A stretch of 57,557 bases of DNA from positions 1 through 57,557 of the forward strand of contig CAYRSN010000004.1 of NCBI GenBank assembly GCA_964427185.1. The letters are read 5' to 3'. Below, piece by piece: positions 9,100 to 18,016 of the stretch (its first letter is position 1; every line of letters begins with the position of its first letter). The DNA is from Sulfurivirga sp964427185 (GTDB lineage Bacteria > Pseudomonadota > Gammaproteobacteria > Thiomicrospirales > Thiomicrospiraceae). The notes beneath the pieces were generated by a model that was given only the letters and a program-made list of their open reading frames with translations, did no database searches and was not told the DNA's origin. Position numbers and translations under genes: made by a program.

Positions 9100-10449
9100 A
9101 TGAGCTATTCACCCGACGCGTCTGAGTGGGCAGAACGCTATACGGATTTTCTGACCGCCGCAGCCCCCAAGCCTCACCGCGTGGTATATCAGCGGGATCG
9201 GGCGCGGATTATTCACTCGGCATCCTTTCGTCGTCTGCAGTCCAAAACCCAGGTGCTGGGGCTGCATGAAAGTGATTTTTACCGCACGCGTCTGACACAC
9301 TCTATGGAGGTAGCGCAGATCGGCTCTGGGCTGGTGGAGCAGCTTTCCATAATGGGTGAGGGGCAGCCATGGTATCCCTGGCTGCCGAATCTGTTTTTAA
9401 TCGAGGCCATCTGCCTGGCGCATGATTTGGGGCATCCGCCTTTCGGGCACGGGGGCGAGATGGCGCTGAACTACATGATGCGCAAATACGGTGGCTTTGA
9501 GGGGAATGCACAGACATTACGGATTCTTACCAAGCTGGGGGAGTATACGCCTGAGAATGGCATTAACCTCTCTCGTCGTGCCACTTTAGGTGTGCTCAAA
9601 TACCCGGTGATCTACGATGATATTGTGTGTTGCCACGAGCCTTTTCAAAGTGCGCTGTATGAGCCGGACACGCAGGATTTTCTAACCCTTAACCCGAACC
9701 AGTACCAGCCGCCCAAATCCATCTATCTGGATGAGCAGGCAGAGTTTGAATGGATACTGGCCCCCTTTTCAGAGGCGGATCGTAAGCGCTTTACCCAAAT
9801 TGAGCGGCGTGGGCAGTGGCTGTTTACCCGGCATAAGGCGTTTGATACCACTCTGATGGATCTGGCGGATGATATTGCCTATGGTATCCATGATTTGGAA
9901 GACGCGCTGGCGATGAACCTGATCAGCCGCAAGCTGTGGGAAGAAGAGGTGATGCGGCACGAAGTCTTTATTGATGCGGGGCTGTGGGGACGTGAGATTT
10001 CCGAGCGGCTGTTTTCCGGCAGCTCCCGCCCACGCAAACGCGCCATCAGCCTGATGGTGGGCATGATGATTGAAGGGGTTGAGGTAGTGGAAAACCCGAC
10101 ATTTGAGCACCCCTTGTTACGGTATCAGGCACAGCTGAAGCCTGCGCAGGCAGCGGTGTTGGAGCTGTTAAAAGCATTTGTGTTCAAGCATGTGATCAGC
10201 CAGCCGGAAGTCAAAGGATTGGAATATAAGGGGCAGAATATTGTGCTGAACCTGTTTAAAGCGCTGCGTGCCAATGCAGACCGTCTGCTGCCGCAGGATA
10301 CCTATGCCCGTTTTGCGGCTCAGGACAGCGAGCGGGCGCGGATGCGCGTTATCAGTGACTATATTTCCGGGATGACCAATATCTATGCCGCACGGATGTA
10401 TAACAAGTTTTTCAGTGCTCAGGAAGGCTCTATTTTCGATCGACTTTAG
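9100..10449 (+). CDS. dgt: deoxyguanosinetriphosphate triphosphohydrolase-like protein
   Basis: 449 aa from the ATG at 9100; the frame is open further upstream into the proS start, which is unlikely to be translated. HD-domain dNTPase that cleaves dNTP to deoxynucleoside and triphosphate. The metal site is visible in HSMEVAQIGSGL, the HD doublet in LAHDLGHPPFGHGGE, and a later Asp in MDLADDIAYGIHDLEDA. The N-terminal RDRARIIHSASFRRLQSKTQV is the usual family opening. The stop lies 20 bp inside the convergent queG gene. Exact substrate preference cannot be read from sequence. Confidence 0.9.
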   Translation: MSYSPDASEWAERYTDFLTAAAPKPHRVVYQRDRARIIHSASFRRLQSKTQVLGLHESDFYRTRLTHSMEVAQIGSGLVEQLSIMGEGQPWYPWLPNLFLIEAICLAHDLGHPPFGHGGEMALNYMMRKYGGFEGNAQTLRILTKLGEYTPENGINLSRRATLGVLKYPVIYDDIVCCHEPFQSALYEPDTQDFLTLNPNQYQPPKSIYLDEQAEFEWILAPFSEADRKRFTQIERRGQWLFTRHKAFDTTLMDLADDIAYGIHDLEDALAMNLISRKLWEEEVMRHEVFIDAGLWGREISERLFSGSSRPRKRAISLMVGMMIEGVEVVENPTFEHPLLRYQAQLKPAQAAVLELLKAFVFKHVISQPEVKGLEYKGQNIVLNLFKALRANADRLLPQDTYARFAAQDSERARMRVISDYISGMTNIYAARMYNKFFSAQEGSIFDRL

Positions 10450-11566
10450 GGAGATAGATTTTGCGGGCTTTCCGTGGAAAAGAGGGGGTCTCCCCCTTTT
10501 TTTGTGCGCGCGTTTTTTTGCGTTGTTGCTGAGAAATGGCCCATAAAATATGCGTTTTAACCAACTCTGAGGCAGTTGAAAGCCGGTTTTTCAGAGCGTT
10601 CAGAATAGCTGTCTGAAAGTCAGCATTGCCTAAGGCGATGGCCAGATTGCGCTGCCACCTTTCATAGCCGATGCGACGAATGGGGGAGCCTTCAAAATTT
10701 TTTAAAAAAGTGGCTTCATCCCAGTCCCAGAGTGCAAGAAGCGTGATGCGATCCAGCTGGTGCCGTGGCTGCCAGGCAGTCTCGCTCTGAGACTCGCCAT
10801 AACGGTTCCAGGGGCAGACAAGCTGGCAGTCATCGCAGCCATAGATGCGGTTACCCATTAAAGGGCGGAGTGCTTCTGGGATTTCGCCTGGGTGCTCAAT
10901 GGTCAGGTAGGAGATGCAGCGGCGGGCATCGACGATTCCTTCTTGGACAATCGCACCGGTTGGGCACTCCACCATACAAGCGGTGCAGGGACCGCAACCC
11001 CGTTTGGCAAAAGGGGCATCAGGCGGCAAAGGCAGATCGGTAAAAATTTCCGCCAGAAAAAACCAGCTGCCGGCACGTGGATGGATGAGCAGGGAATTTT
11101 TTCCAATAAAGCCCAGCCCGGCTTTTTCCGCCAGTGGTCGCTCCAGAACGGGGGCGGAGTCCGTAAAAATACGATAGTTGAATTTGACACCTGTTTTCTC
11201 AATGACTTGTATCAGCTTTTTCAGCCGGTTTCTGATCAGTTTGTGGTAGTCCTTGTTTAAGGCGTAGCGGGAAATATAGGCATGGTCGCTGCGGTTAAGC
11301 TGTTGCACGGGGTCGTATGCATCCGCGCTAAAATAAGGCATGCGCAGGCTGATAATGCGCGTGGTGCCGGGTACCAGAAGGTTGGGGCGGGTGCGTTTGT
11401 GGCCGTGTTTGGCCATATAGTGCATGTCGCCATGAAATTGCTGCCCCAGCCAGTTGAAGTGCTCGGCCTCATAGGTAGACAGGTCGGTATCGGTCACACC
11501 CATATCCGCAAAGCCGAGCTGCTGGGCGGTGTGTTTGATAAGGTTTTTCAGTGCAAGAGGCTCCAT
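10430..11566 (-). CDS. queG: epoxyqueuosine reductase QueG
   Basis: 378 aa from the ATG at 11566. Cobalamin-dependent reductase that makes queuosine from epoxyqueuosine in tRNA. Two ferredoxin-type 4Fe-4S motifs are present (CGPCTACMVECPTGA and CDDCQLVCPWNRYG), followed by the conserved GSPIRRIGYERWQRNLAIALGN. The C-terminus is odd: a lysine-rich tail ending KKGETPSFPRKARK is encoded by a terminator-like dispersed repeat (10481-10522) and replaces the usual ending. Its start codon is only 3 bp from the divergent tsaE start. Confidence 0.94.
   Translation of the reverse strand: MEPLALKNLIKHTAQQLGFADMGVTDTDLSTYEAEHFNWLGQQFHGDMHYMAKHGHKRTRPNLLVPGTTRIISLRMPYFSADAYDPVQQLNRSDHAYISRYALNKDYHKLIRNRLKKLIQVIEKTGVKFNYRIFTDSAPVLERPLAEKAGLGFIGKNSLLIHPRAGSWFFLAEIFTDLPLPPDAPFAKRGCGPCTACMVECPTGAIVQEGIVDARRCISYLTIEHPGEIPEALRPLMGNRIYGCDDCQLVCPWNRYGESQSETAWQPRHQLDRITLLALWDWDEATFLKNFEGSPIRRIGYERWQRNLAIALGNADFQTAILNALKNRLSTASELVKTHILWAISQQQRKKTRAQKKGETPSFPRKARKIYLPKVDRK
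10481..10522 (+). repeat. dispersed terminator-like repeat, copy B (inside queG 3' end)
   Basis: Reading on the plus strand, AGGGGG-TCT-CCCCCT is followed by T7, a 9-nt GC spacer and a second T7. It can act as an intrinsic terminator for dgt, which ends about 30 bp upstream. On the minus strand it is queG coding sequence and gives the KKTRAQKKGETPS stretch. Related copies are at 24333, 29833 and 53165, with a weaker variant at 40369. Confidence 0.75.
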
Positions 11567-11569
11567 GGC

Positions 11570-12019
11570 ATGGATTTTAACGGTTCTTTCAGGCAGGTAT
11601 GCGAAGATGAAACCTGTACGGCACAAGTTGCTGAAAGTTTTATGAAGTTTTTAAAAGCGCGGCCTGAAGCGGATGTGCCGCAGGTGGTGTATCTGCAAGG
11701 AGATCTGGGTGCGGGCAAGTCTTTTTTCGTGCGCAAGGCGATCCAGACTGTGCTGGGTGCGGATGTCTCTGTTAAAAGCCCGACCTATACTTTAGTAGAG
11801 CCTTACTCGGAAGGTATTTATCATTGGGATTTGTATCGACTGTGTGACCCGGAAGAGCTGGCCTATATGGGCGTGCGGGATTATTTTGCGCCGGGTACGG
11901 TGCATTTTATTGAGTGGCCGGAAAAAGGCACAGGCTTTATTCCTCCTGCGCAATTTTCAGTGATGCTGGAGGTGTGTGGACAAGAGTGTCGCATATTGCA
12001 TTTTGATAAGTTGGCATAA
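11570..12019 (+). CDS. tsaE: tRNA threonylcarbamoyladenosine biosynthesis ATPase TsaE
   Basis: 149 aa. ATPase partner of TsaB/TsaD in t6A37 tRNA modification. Walker A is GDLGAGKSFF, followed by VKSPTYTLVEPY and IYHWDLYRL, all TsaE signatures, and FIEWPEKG near the end. The ATG at 11570 is chosen because it gives the family's normal N-terminus; the open frame extends upstream antisense to queG. It starts the conserved tsaE-amiB-mutL-miaA-hfq-hflX run. The nnrDE (yjeF) gene that often precedes tsaE is absent. Confidence 0.92.
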   Translation: MDFNGSFRQVCEDETCTAQVAESFMKFLKARPEADVPQVVYLQGDLGAGKSFFVRKAIQTVLGADVSVKSPTYTLVEPYSEGIYHWDLYRLCDPEELAYMGVRDYFAPGTVHFIEWPEKGTGFIPPAQFSVMLEVCGQECRILHFDKLA

Positions 12020-12071
12020 AGATTGTTATGGCCTTGTGGCAATAACAAAAAAATGACATGAGGCTTGGGCC

Positions 12072-13484
12072 ATGACCAGAACAGCACATTTATCACTTCT
12101 TTTTATTTTGCTGTTGAGTATCAGCAGTATCTCTTATGCAACGATGCAGGTTGCCAGCCTGCGCATTGCGGATCACCCTCAGAAAACACGTGTGGTGTTT
12201 GACCTAAAAGGTATGGGAGAGGCACGCGTCAGTATGTTGCAGCACCCATCACGTCTGGTGATTCGGTTTCCAAATGCCAAAAAAGGCCTGCGTTATACGC
12301 GCAAGCAGATTCAGTCCCGATGGATTAAGCGTATTCGAACCGGCTGGGGCAAAGGCGGTTACCGAGTTGTACTGGATCTAAAAAAACCTGTGCAGTTCCA
12401 GGCCATGCGCCTGCCCAAGCGCGAGAATAAGCCCAGCCGTCTGGTCATTGATTTAACCAGTACCTCAACAAAAGTGGCACAACGTAAGGGTGATAAACTG
12501 TCTGCGTCTCAATCCACTAAACGGCCACTGGCACAACGCACACTGGAGCAGCATCAACAGCAGCAAAAGCTCAAGCAGCAGCTTCTGGAACTTACGGCAC
12601 GCCCCTTGAAGGCACGAGAACTGGTGGTGGCCATTGATGCCGGTCATGGCGGGAAGGATGCTGGTGCGACAGGTGTGCACGGTGTCAAGGAAAAGGATGT
12701 AAACCTGGCCATGGCGCGGGAGCTTAAAAGAATGATTGATGCAGAGCCCGGGATGCGTGCCGTATTGATTCGCAAGGGGGATGAGTTTATCCCGCTGGAG
12801 GAGCGCCCTAAAATCGCGAAACGCAAGCATGCGGATCTGTTTATTTCCATTCATGCGGATTCCTTTCCTTACGATCGCCGTGTTCGAGGCGGCTCGGTAT
12901 TTGTATTGAGCCAAGAAGGTGCCAGCTCAGCCATGGCCAAGTTGCTGGCCCAGCGTGAAAATCGCAGTCTGTTTGTCGATACGGGCAATAAAAAGAAGGC
13001 GGCTTATGTTTTGGGAGATTTAGTGCGCAAAGCCAATCTCCGTGCCAGCAGACAGCTGGGCAAACTGGTATTAAGGCAGATGGCGCAGAAGGTGCATATG
13101 CATAAGCTGGAAGTGCAGGCCGCTAACTTTGTCGTATTGCGCAATCTGGATATGCCATCCATTTTGATCGAGACTGCGTTTATCTCCAATCCTAAAGATG
13201 TGCGTAATTTGCGTTCCCGCTGGTTTCATCGTCAGTTTGCCGCGGCGGTGGTGAAAGGGGTCAAGCAGTTTGTGGCCACACGTGCGAACAAGCCGTTGTG
13301 GGGCGAGCGGCTTTATGTGTATTACAAAGTAAAACCCGGAGATAATCTCTCTACCATTGCGGCACGCTTTGGTGTCAAGCAGCGCCAGCTGAGAAAACTG
13401 AACCGTTTGCATAATCCTAACCTGCTTTATGTGGGAAAACGTTTGAAAATCCCTGTCTCCGATAAGCTTTTGGCAACTTTGTAA
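12072..13484 (+). CDS. amiB: N-acetylmuramoyl-L-alanine amidase AmiB-type with AMIN and LysM domains
   Basis: 470 aa. Periplasmic amidase that cuts peptide stems from glycan strands during cell separation. Signal peptide at about 1-24 (ending SISYA); AMIN domain about 28-125 (septal targeting); a Q/K-rich linker about 140-180; amidase_3 domain about 190-405 with zinc-site segments VVAIDAGHGGKDAGATG and FISIHADSF and the catalytic-Glu region ILIETAFISNP; one LysM domain about 420-465 (YKVKPGDNLSTIAARF). Located between tsaE and mutL as in E. coli. Confidence 0.95.
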   Translation: MTRTAHLSLLFILLLSISSISYATMQVASLRIADHPQKTRVVFDLKGMGEARVSMLQHPSRLVIRFPNAKKGLRYTRKQIQSRWIKRIRTGWGKGGYRVVLDLKKPVQFQAMRLPKRENKPSRLVIDLTSTSTKVAQRKGDKLSASQSTKRPLAQRTLEQHQQQQKLKQQLLELTARPLKARELVVAIDAGHGGKDAGATGVHGVKEKDVNLAMARELKRMIDAEPGMRAVLIRKGDEFIPLEERPKIAKRKHADLFISIHADSFPYDRRVRGGSVFVLSQEGASSAMAKLLAQRENRSLFVDTGNKKKAAYVLGDLVRKANLRASRQLGKLVLRQMAQKVHMHKLEVQAANFVVLRNLDMPSILIETAFISNPKDVRNLRSRWFHRQFAAAVVKGVKQFVATRANKPLWGERLYVYYKVKPGDNLSTIAARFGVKQRQLRKLNRLHNPNLLYVGKRLKIPVSDKLLATL

Positions 13485-13501
13485 CGCTATAATGCTCGGC
13501 T

Positions 13502-15301
13502 ATGCAAAGCCGAGCTCCCATTCAACTGCTTTCCGATCAACTGGCCAGCCAGATCGCCGCCGGCGAGGTGGTGGAGCGCCCCGCCTCAGTTGTCAAAGAG
13601 CTGGTGGAAAATGCTCTGGATGCCCAAGCGGATAGAATCGATATCGAATTACAGCAGGGCGGTATACGCTTGATTCAGGTACAGGACAACGGTCTCGGCA
13701 TTCCAGAGGAAGAGCTGTTGCTGGCCGTCAGCCGCCATGCCACCAGTAAGATTGCCACATCAGCTGATCTGAATGCGATTGAAACTTTAGGGTTTCGCGG
13801 AGAGGCGCTGGCCAGTATCAGTGCTGTCTCTCGTTTTGAACTGGCCAGCCATGCATCAGACGCTGTGCAGGGCGCGCGTATTTACGCAGAGGGTGCAGTG
13901 AGCTGGCAGGGGCCTGAGCCTGTGGCGCTGGCGCAGGGCACGCGTATTCGCGTGGAGGATCTGTTTTTCAATGTGCCGGCACGGCGAAAGTTCCTGAAAA
14001 CAGAGCGTACCGAGTTTGTCCATGCAGAGGAAGTCGTCAGGCGTATTGCGTTGGCTGCCCCCCATGTGCGTTTTCAATTGCGTCATAACGGCAAGCAGAT
14101 CTATCAGCTTATGCCCGCTGAAGATGAGGCGGGTGCACTGAAGCGCCTGCAGTTGCTTTTGGGCAAGGCTTTTGTGACGCACGCTCTGGCGGTGGCGTTT
14201 GAGCAGGGCTGTTACCGTTTGACGGGCTGGATTGCCGAGCCGACATTTAATCGTGCCCAGGCAGATATGCAGTATTTTTTCGTCAATGGCCGAATGGTGC
14301 GGGATAAGGTGCTGGTGCATGCCGTCAAACAGGCTTATGGGGATGTGCTCTATCATGGCCGCCACCCCGCTTATGTGCTGTTTCTCACGCTACCGCCGCA
14401 GGAAGTGGATGTGAATGTGCACCCTGCTAAATCCGAGGTGCGCTTTGCTAACCAGCGCTGGGTCTACGATTTTATTCGTCACAATATTCAGGCTGCGCTG
14501 GCAAAGCCGCTTGGCGTTACCAAGCAAGATGCCCCGACCCAAACGCCTGCGGCAGAGCAGGTGCCGCTTGATACCGCCGCAGGCCTGTCAGATTCTGCCG
14601 GTTATCAGGCAAGCATGCGTTTTCAGCAGCCACTGTCTAAGATAGCAGAGCCCGAGCCTGTATATGGCGTGGATACATCATCCTCTGATGCTCCACAAAG
14701 TACAGAACACGCAGATATCCCACCGCTGGGGTATGCCAAGGCACAGCTGCATGGTGTATTTATTGTGGCAGAAAACGCTGAAGGTATGGTCTTGGTGGAT
14801 ATGCATGCTGCCCATGAGCGCATCGTGTATGAGCGGCTTAAACAGCAGTGGCAGGCGTGGAAGGTGGTGAGTCAGCCGCTGCTGGTGCCGGTGGTCATGC
14901 CGGTCAGTGTGGAGGAGATGCATACCTGGCAGCAGCATCAGCAGGTGTTTGAGCGTTGGGGGTTTGAACTGTGTGAGGCCGGGCCTGAGCAGCTGCGCAT
15001 CAATGCCGTACCGGCGCTCCTCGCTCAGGCACCGGCTGATCAGCTGGTGCGGGATATGCTCTCCGAGCTGTCTGCACTGGCAGCTTCTGAGTTGCCTGAG
15101 CAGATGATCAATCGCATACTTTCTACCATGGCCTGCCATGGTTCCGTGCGCGCCAACCGTAAACTCACGCTTGAGGAAATGAATCAGCTATTACGGGATA
15201 TTGAGATGACCGAACGCAGCGGGCAGTGTAATCACGGGCGGCCGACATGGGTGCAGCTGTCCATGCAGCAGCTGGATAATCTGTTTATGCGAGGGCGATG
15301 A
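13502..15301 (+). CDS. mutL: DNA mismatch repair protein MutL
   Basis: 599 aa. GHKL ATPase that links MutS mismatch recognition to strand removal. The N-terminal motifs ASQIAAGEVVERPASVVKEL, DNGLGIP and TLGFRGEALASI are all present. The C-terminal domain contains DMHAAHERIVYE near residue 433, which fits the DQHA(X)2E(X)4E endonuclease motif with Met for Gln. This suggests a nicking MutL, as expected in lineages without MutH. The middle linker is low in conservation. The stop overlaps the miaA start by 4 bp. Confidence 0.96.
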   Translation: MQSRAPIQLLSDQLASQIAAGEVVERPASVVKELVENALDAQADRIDIELQQGGIRLIQVQDNGLGIPEEELLLAVSRHATSKIATSADLNAIETLGFRGEALASISAVSRFELASHASDAVQGARIYAEGAVSWQGPEPVALAQGTRIRVEDLFFNVPARRKFLKTERTEFVHAEEVVRRIALAAPHVRFQLRHNGKQIYQLMPAEDEAGALKRLQLLLGKAFVTHALAVAFEQGCYRLTGWIAEPTFNRAQADMQYFFVNGRMVRDKVLVHAVKQAYGDVLYHGRHPAYVLFLTLPPQEVDVNVHPAKSEVRFANQRWVYDFIRHNIQAALAKPLGVTKQDAPTQTPAAEQVPLDTAAGLSDSAGYQASMRFQQPLSKIAEPEPVYGVDTSSSDAPQSTEHADIPPLGYAKAQLHGVFIVAENAEGMVLVDMHAAHERIVYERLKQQWQAWKVVSQPLLVPVVMPVSVEEMHTWQQHQQVFERWGFELCEAGPEQLRINAVPALLAQAPADQLVRDMLSELSALAASELPEQMINRILSTMACHGSVRANRKLTLEEMNQLLRDIEMTERSGQCNHGRPTWVQLSMQQLDNLFMRGR

Positions 15302-16251
15302 TGGTGGTTGACTGGTTCAGACAACAGCGAAAAGTGCTTGCCATTATGGGGCCTACCGCAACGGGCAAGACGGCGCTGGCGCTGGCTTTGGCGGAAGCCT
15401 TTCCCATCGAGATTATCAGTGTGGATTCCGCGCTGGTTTATCGGGGTATGGACATTGGTACAGCCAAGCCCTCTGAAGCTGAACGTCGCAGTGTGCCTCA
15501 CCACCTGATTGATATACGGGATCCTTCAGAAAGCTATTCCGCAGCTGACTTTGTAGAAGACACCAAGCTGCTCGTGGAGGAAATTTATGCACGTAACAGG
15601 TTGCCTGTACTGGTGGGCGGCACCATGATGTATTACAACGCCCTGCAAAAAGGACTGGCGCAATTACCTTCGGCTGATGCGGGGATTCGGGCTGAGCTGG
15701 AAGCGCAATGGCGCCAGGCGCCTGATGCGCTGTTTCAGAAATTGCAGCAGGTGGATCCTGACGCAGCAAAGCGCATCAAACCGGCAGATTTTCAACGCAT
15801 CAGTCGCGCACTGGAAGTTTATCAGCTCACTGGCCAGCCTTTAAGCCTGTTACAGCGTCAGACAACAAAACGGGTGGATTTTGATCTGATTAAATTTGCC
15901 TTGATCCCTGAACAGCGCCAACAGTTGCACCAGAACATTGCCCACCGGTTTCATGCCATGCTGGAAGCAGGGTTTGAGCAGGAGGTAAGAAAACTCTACG
16001 ATCGCGGAGATTTGAGTGCTGAACTGCCCAGTATCCGTGCCGTAGGGTATCGGCAGATGTGGGGGTATCTGGCTGGTGAATATGATTGGGAGACGATGGT
16101 CAAAAAAGGCATTACGGCTACGCGTCAACTGGCCAAGCGGCAGCTGACCTGGTTGCGCAAGGAAAGTGACCTGGCCGTGACAGACCCGTACCAGAGTGCA
16201 TTAGAAGAAAAATATAACTGGGTTTTGCAGAAGCTAAAGCAACTCATGTGA
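15298..16251 (+). CDS. miaA: tRNA dimethylallyltransferase
   Basis: 317 aa. Adds dimethylallyl to A37 of tRNAs reading UNN codons. Walker A GPTATGKTALALALAE, the ISVDSALVYRGMDIGTAKPS segment, HHLIDIRDP and VGGTMMYYNAL are diagnostic. The C-terminal KGITATRQLAKRQLTWLR is the typical tRNA-binding end. It overlaps mutL at ATGA (a second ATG follows immediately). The hfq gene downstream has its own promoter in the spacer. Confidence 0.96.
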   Translation: MMVVDWFRQQRKVLAIMGPTATGKTALALALAEAFPIEIISVDSALVYRGMDIGTAKPSEAERRSVPHHLIDIRDPSESYSAADFVEDTKLLVEEIYARNRLPVLVGGTMMYYNALQKGLAQLPSADAGIRAELEAQWRQAPDALFQKLQQVDPDAAKRIKPADFQRISRALEVYQLTGQPLSLLQRQTTKRVDFDLIKFALIPEQRQQLHQNIAHRFHAMLEAGFEQEVRKLYDRGDLSAELPSIRAVGYRQMWGYLAGEYDWETMVKKGITATRQLAKRQLTWLRKESDLAVTDPYQSALEEKYNWVLQKLKQLM

Positions 16252-16307
16252 ACAGACAGCTGAGGGAGGGTAAGGCCTTGTAACGAAGGCACGCTCTAAG
16301 GGTAAAT

Positions 16308-16336
16308 TTGTCAAAACCTTGCCAGTTCAGTATGAT
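16308..16336 (+). promoter_or_regulatory. sigma-70 promoter for hfq
   Basis: TTGTCA (16308-16313) and TATGAT (16331-16336) with a 17-bp spacer, about 43 bp upstream of the hfq ATG. Close to consensus and in the position where E. coli hfq also has a private promoter. Confidence 0.7.
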
Positions 16337-16378
16337 AACCTGGTTAAGCAATCATTAAATAAAACCGGAGTTTATTCC

Positions 16379-16648
16379 ATGGCTAAAGCCCAACCTATTC
16401 AGGATCCCTATCTGAATGCACTGCGTAAAGATCGCATTCCCGTTTCCATTTATCTGGTGAACGGTGTCAAGCTGCAAGGGCGTGTGGATTCTTTTGACCA
16501 GTTTGTAGTGATCTTGAAAAGTAACGTAACCCAGATGGTGTATAAGCATGCCATCTCGACCATTGTGCCCAGTCGCGAGCCTCAGTCTTTCAACCTGGGT
16601 GAGATGATTGCGGCAGAGCAGGCATCCGAAAACACCAACGCAGAATAA
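16379..16648 (+). CDS. hfq: RNA chaperone Hfq
   Basis: 89 aa. Hexameric Sm-like protein pairing small RNAs with mRNAs. Sm1 motif: YLNALRKDRIPVSIYLVNGVK; Sm2 motif: MVYKHAISTIVP. The short C-terminal tail ends in acidic and polar residues. The start is the ATG at 16379 with GGAG upstream; an open frame reaches 16319, but it would be an implausible extension through the promoter region. Operon position between miaA and hflX is conserved. Confidence 0.97.
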   Translation: MAKAQPIQDPYLNALRKDRIPVSIYLVNGVKLQGRVDSFDQFVVILKSNVTQMVYKHAISTIVPSREPQSFNLGEMIAAEQASENTNAE

Positions 16649-16673
16649 TCGATACGAAACTATGTGATATAAG

Positions 16674-16691
16674 CAGCCGGCTTTGCCGGCT
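16674..16691 (+). terminator. short hairpin between hfq and hflX
   Basis: AGCCGGC-TTT-GCCGGCTT in the hfq-hflX spacer, with no clean T-tract after it. Possibly an attenuator or 3'-end stabiliser for the hfq transcript rather than a full stop. Confidence 0.35.
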
Positions 16692-16711
16692 TGTTGCGTT
16701 TGAGGAGCCTT

Positions 16712-18016
16712 ATGAGCGAACTGTTTGGCCGTGTTGAGTCCCGGCGTAAACTGGAGCGTGCCGTGCTGGTGCATGTGGACTTTTATGAAGAAGCCAACCG
16801 TGAAGGTTTGGCAGAGTTTCGCGAGCTGGTGGATTCTGCAGGAGCGGAAGTATGTGCCCTGTTGACGGCACGCAGGGATAAACCTGATCCGAAGTATTTT
16901 GTAGGTAGCGGGAAGGCCGAGGAGATTCAGCACGCTGTCACCGCCTGTGAGGCAGATGTAGTCATTATCAACCACGCGCTCAGCCCGGCGCAGGAGCGTA
17001 ATCTGGAGCGGTTGGTGCAGTGCCGCGTGCTGGATCGTGTGGGCCTGATTCTGGATATCTTTGCGCAGCGGGCACGCTCTCATGAAGGCAAGCTTCAGGT
17101 GGAGCTGGCGCAGCTTAAGCATATGTCCACCCGCCTGGTGCGAGGCTGGAGTCACCTGGAGCGGCAAAAAGGGGGGATCGGTCTGCGTGGTCCCGGGGAG
17201 ACGCAGCTGGAAACGGATCGCCGCTTGCTCAGAGAGCGTATCAAGCAGCTGGAAAAGCGTATTGAAAAGGCGCGCAGGCAGCGGGAGCTGGGACGGCGAG
17301 GTCGTAAAAAAACGGATTTGCCGACCATTACCATTGTGGGCTATACCAATGCGGGTAAATCCACCCTGTTTAATGCGCTCACTACGGCGGAGGTCTACGC
17401 GGAAGATCGTCTGTTTGCGACACTGGATGCCACCTTGCGCCGTGTGCATCTGCCCGGTGCGGGGCCGGTGATCTTTGCCGATACGGTAGGGTTTATCCGC
17501 CATATTCCCCATGATCTGGTTGCGGCTTTCCGCTCTACGCTGGAGGAAACTCGGGAGGCCGATCTGCTCATTCATCTGGTAGATGCCGCAGATCCCCTGC
17601 GTTTGGAGAAGATGGAAGATGTGCAGCAGGTTATCACCGAAGTGGGGGCAGAAGAAGTACCGCAGCTGGTAGTAATGAATAAAATCGATCTGTTGGAACC
17701 ACCTGTAGCACCTCATATTGACTGGGACGATGAAGGCCGTGCAGCGCGTGTTTGGCTTTCTGCTAAAGAAAAGCAGGGGCTGGAGTTGCTGCAGCAGGCA
17801 GTGGCCAGTCACTTTAAAGGCCGTTATCACGAAATTAGAGTGCGCTTGCCTCATACGGCGGGCAAGCTGCGTGCGCAGCTGTATGCTTTGGGGCAGGTGC
17901 TATCGGAAGCCTTTGATGAACAGGGGTGTCCCGTCTTGGATATCCGATTGACCGAGGCACAGTATCAGCGCCTGCAACAGCTGCCGGATGTGGTGCTACT
18001 GCAAACGCTCGGGTGA
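16712..18016 (+). CDS. hflX: ribosome-associated GTPase HflX
   Basis: 434 aa. GTPase that splits stalled 70S ribosomes. N-terminal nucleotide-binding domain with PKYFVGSGKAEEIQ; linker helix domain including GGIGLRGPGETQLETDRR; G domain with GYTNAGKSTLFNAL (G1), ATLDATLRR, DTVGFIRHIPHDLVAAF (G3) and VMNKIDLL (G4). The ATG at 16712 follows GAGGAG. The 3' end overlaps the convergent hflD gene by 21 bp. Confidence 0.95.
   Translation: MSELFGRVESRRKLERAVLVHVDFYEEANREGLAEFRELVDSAGAEVCALLTARRDKPDPKYFVGSGKAEEIQHAVTACEADVVIINHALSPAQERNLERLVQCRVLDRVGLILDIFAQRARSHEGKLQVELAQLKHMSTRLVRGWSHLERQKGGIGLRGPGETQLETDRRLLRERIKQLEKRIEKARRQRELGRRGRKKTDLPTITIVGYTNAGKSTLFNALTTAEVYAEDRLFATLDATLRRVHLPGAGPVIFADTVGFIRHIPHDLVAAFRSTLEETREADLLIHLVDAADPLRLEKMEDVQQVITEVGAEEVPQLVVMNKIDLLEPPVAPHIDWDDEGRAARVWLSAKEKQGLELLQQAVASHFKGRYHEIRVRLPHTAGKLRAQLYALGQVLSEAFDEQGCPVLDIRLTEAQYQRLQQLPDVVLLQTLG

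Noticed and set aside
10681..10712. AT-run after GGGGGAG in queG resembling the repeat
   Set aside because: It encodes the family-conserved FLKNFEGSPIRRIGYERW region, so it is not an insertion.
16355..17854. 499-codon open frame on the minus strand across hfq and hflX
   Set aside because: It is wholly antisense to two firmly identified genes, has no domain and no ribosome-binding site; codon bias of hflX explains the open frame.
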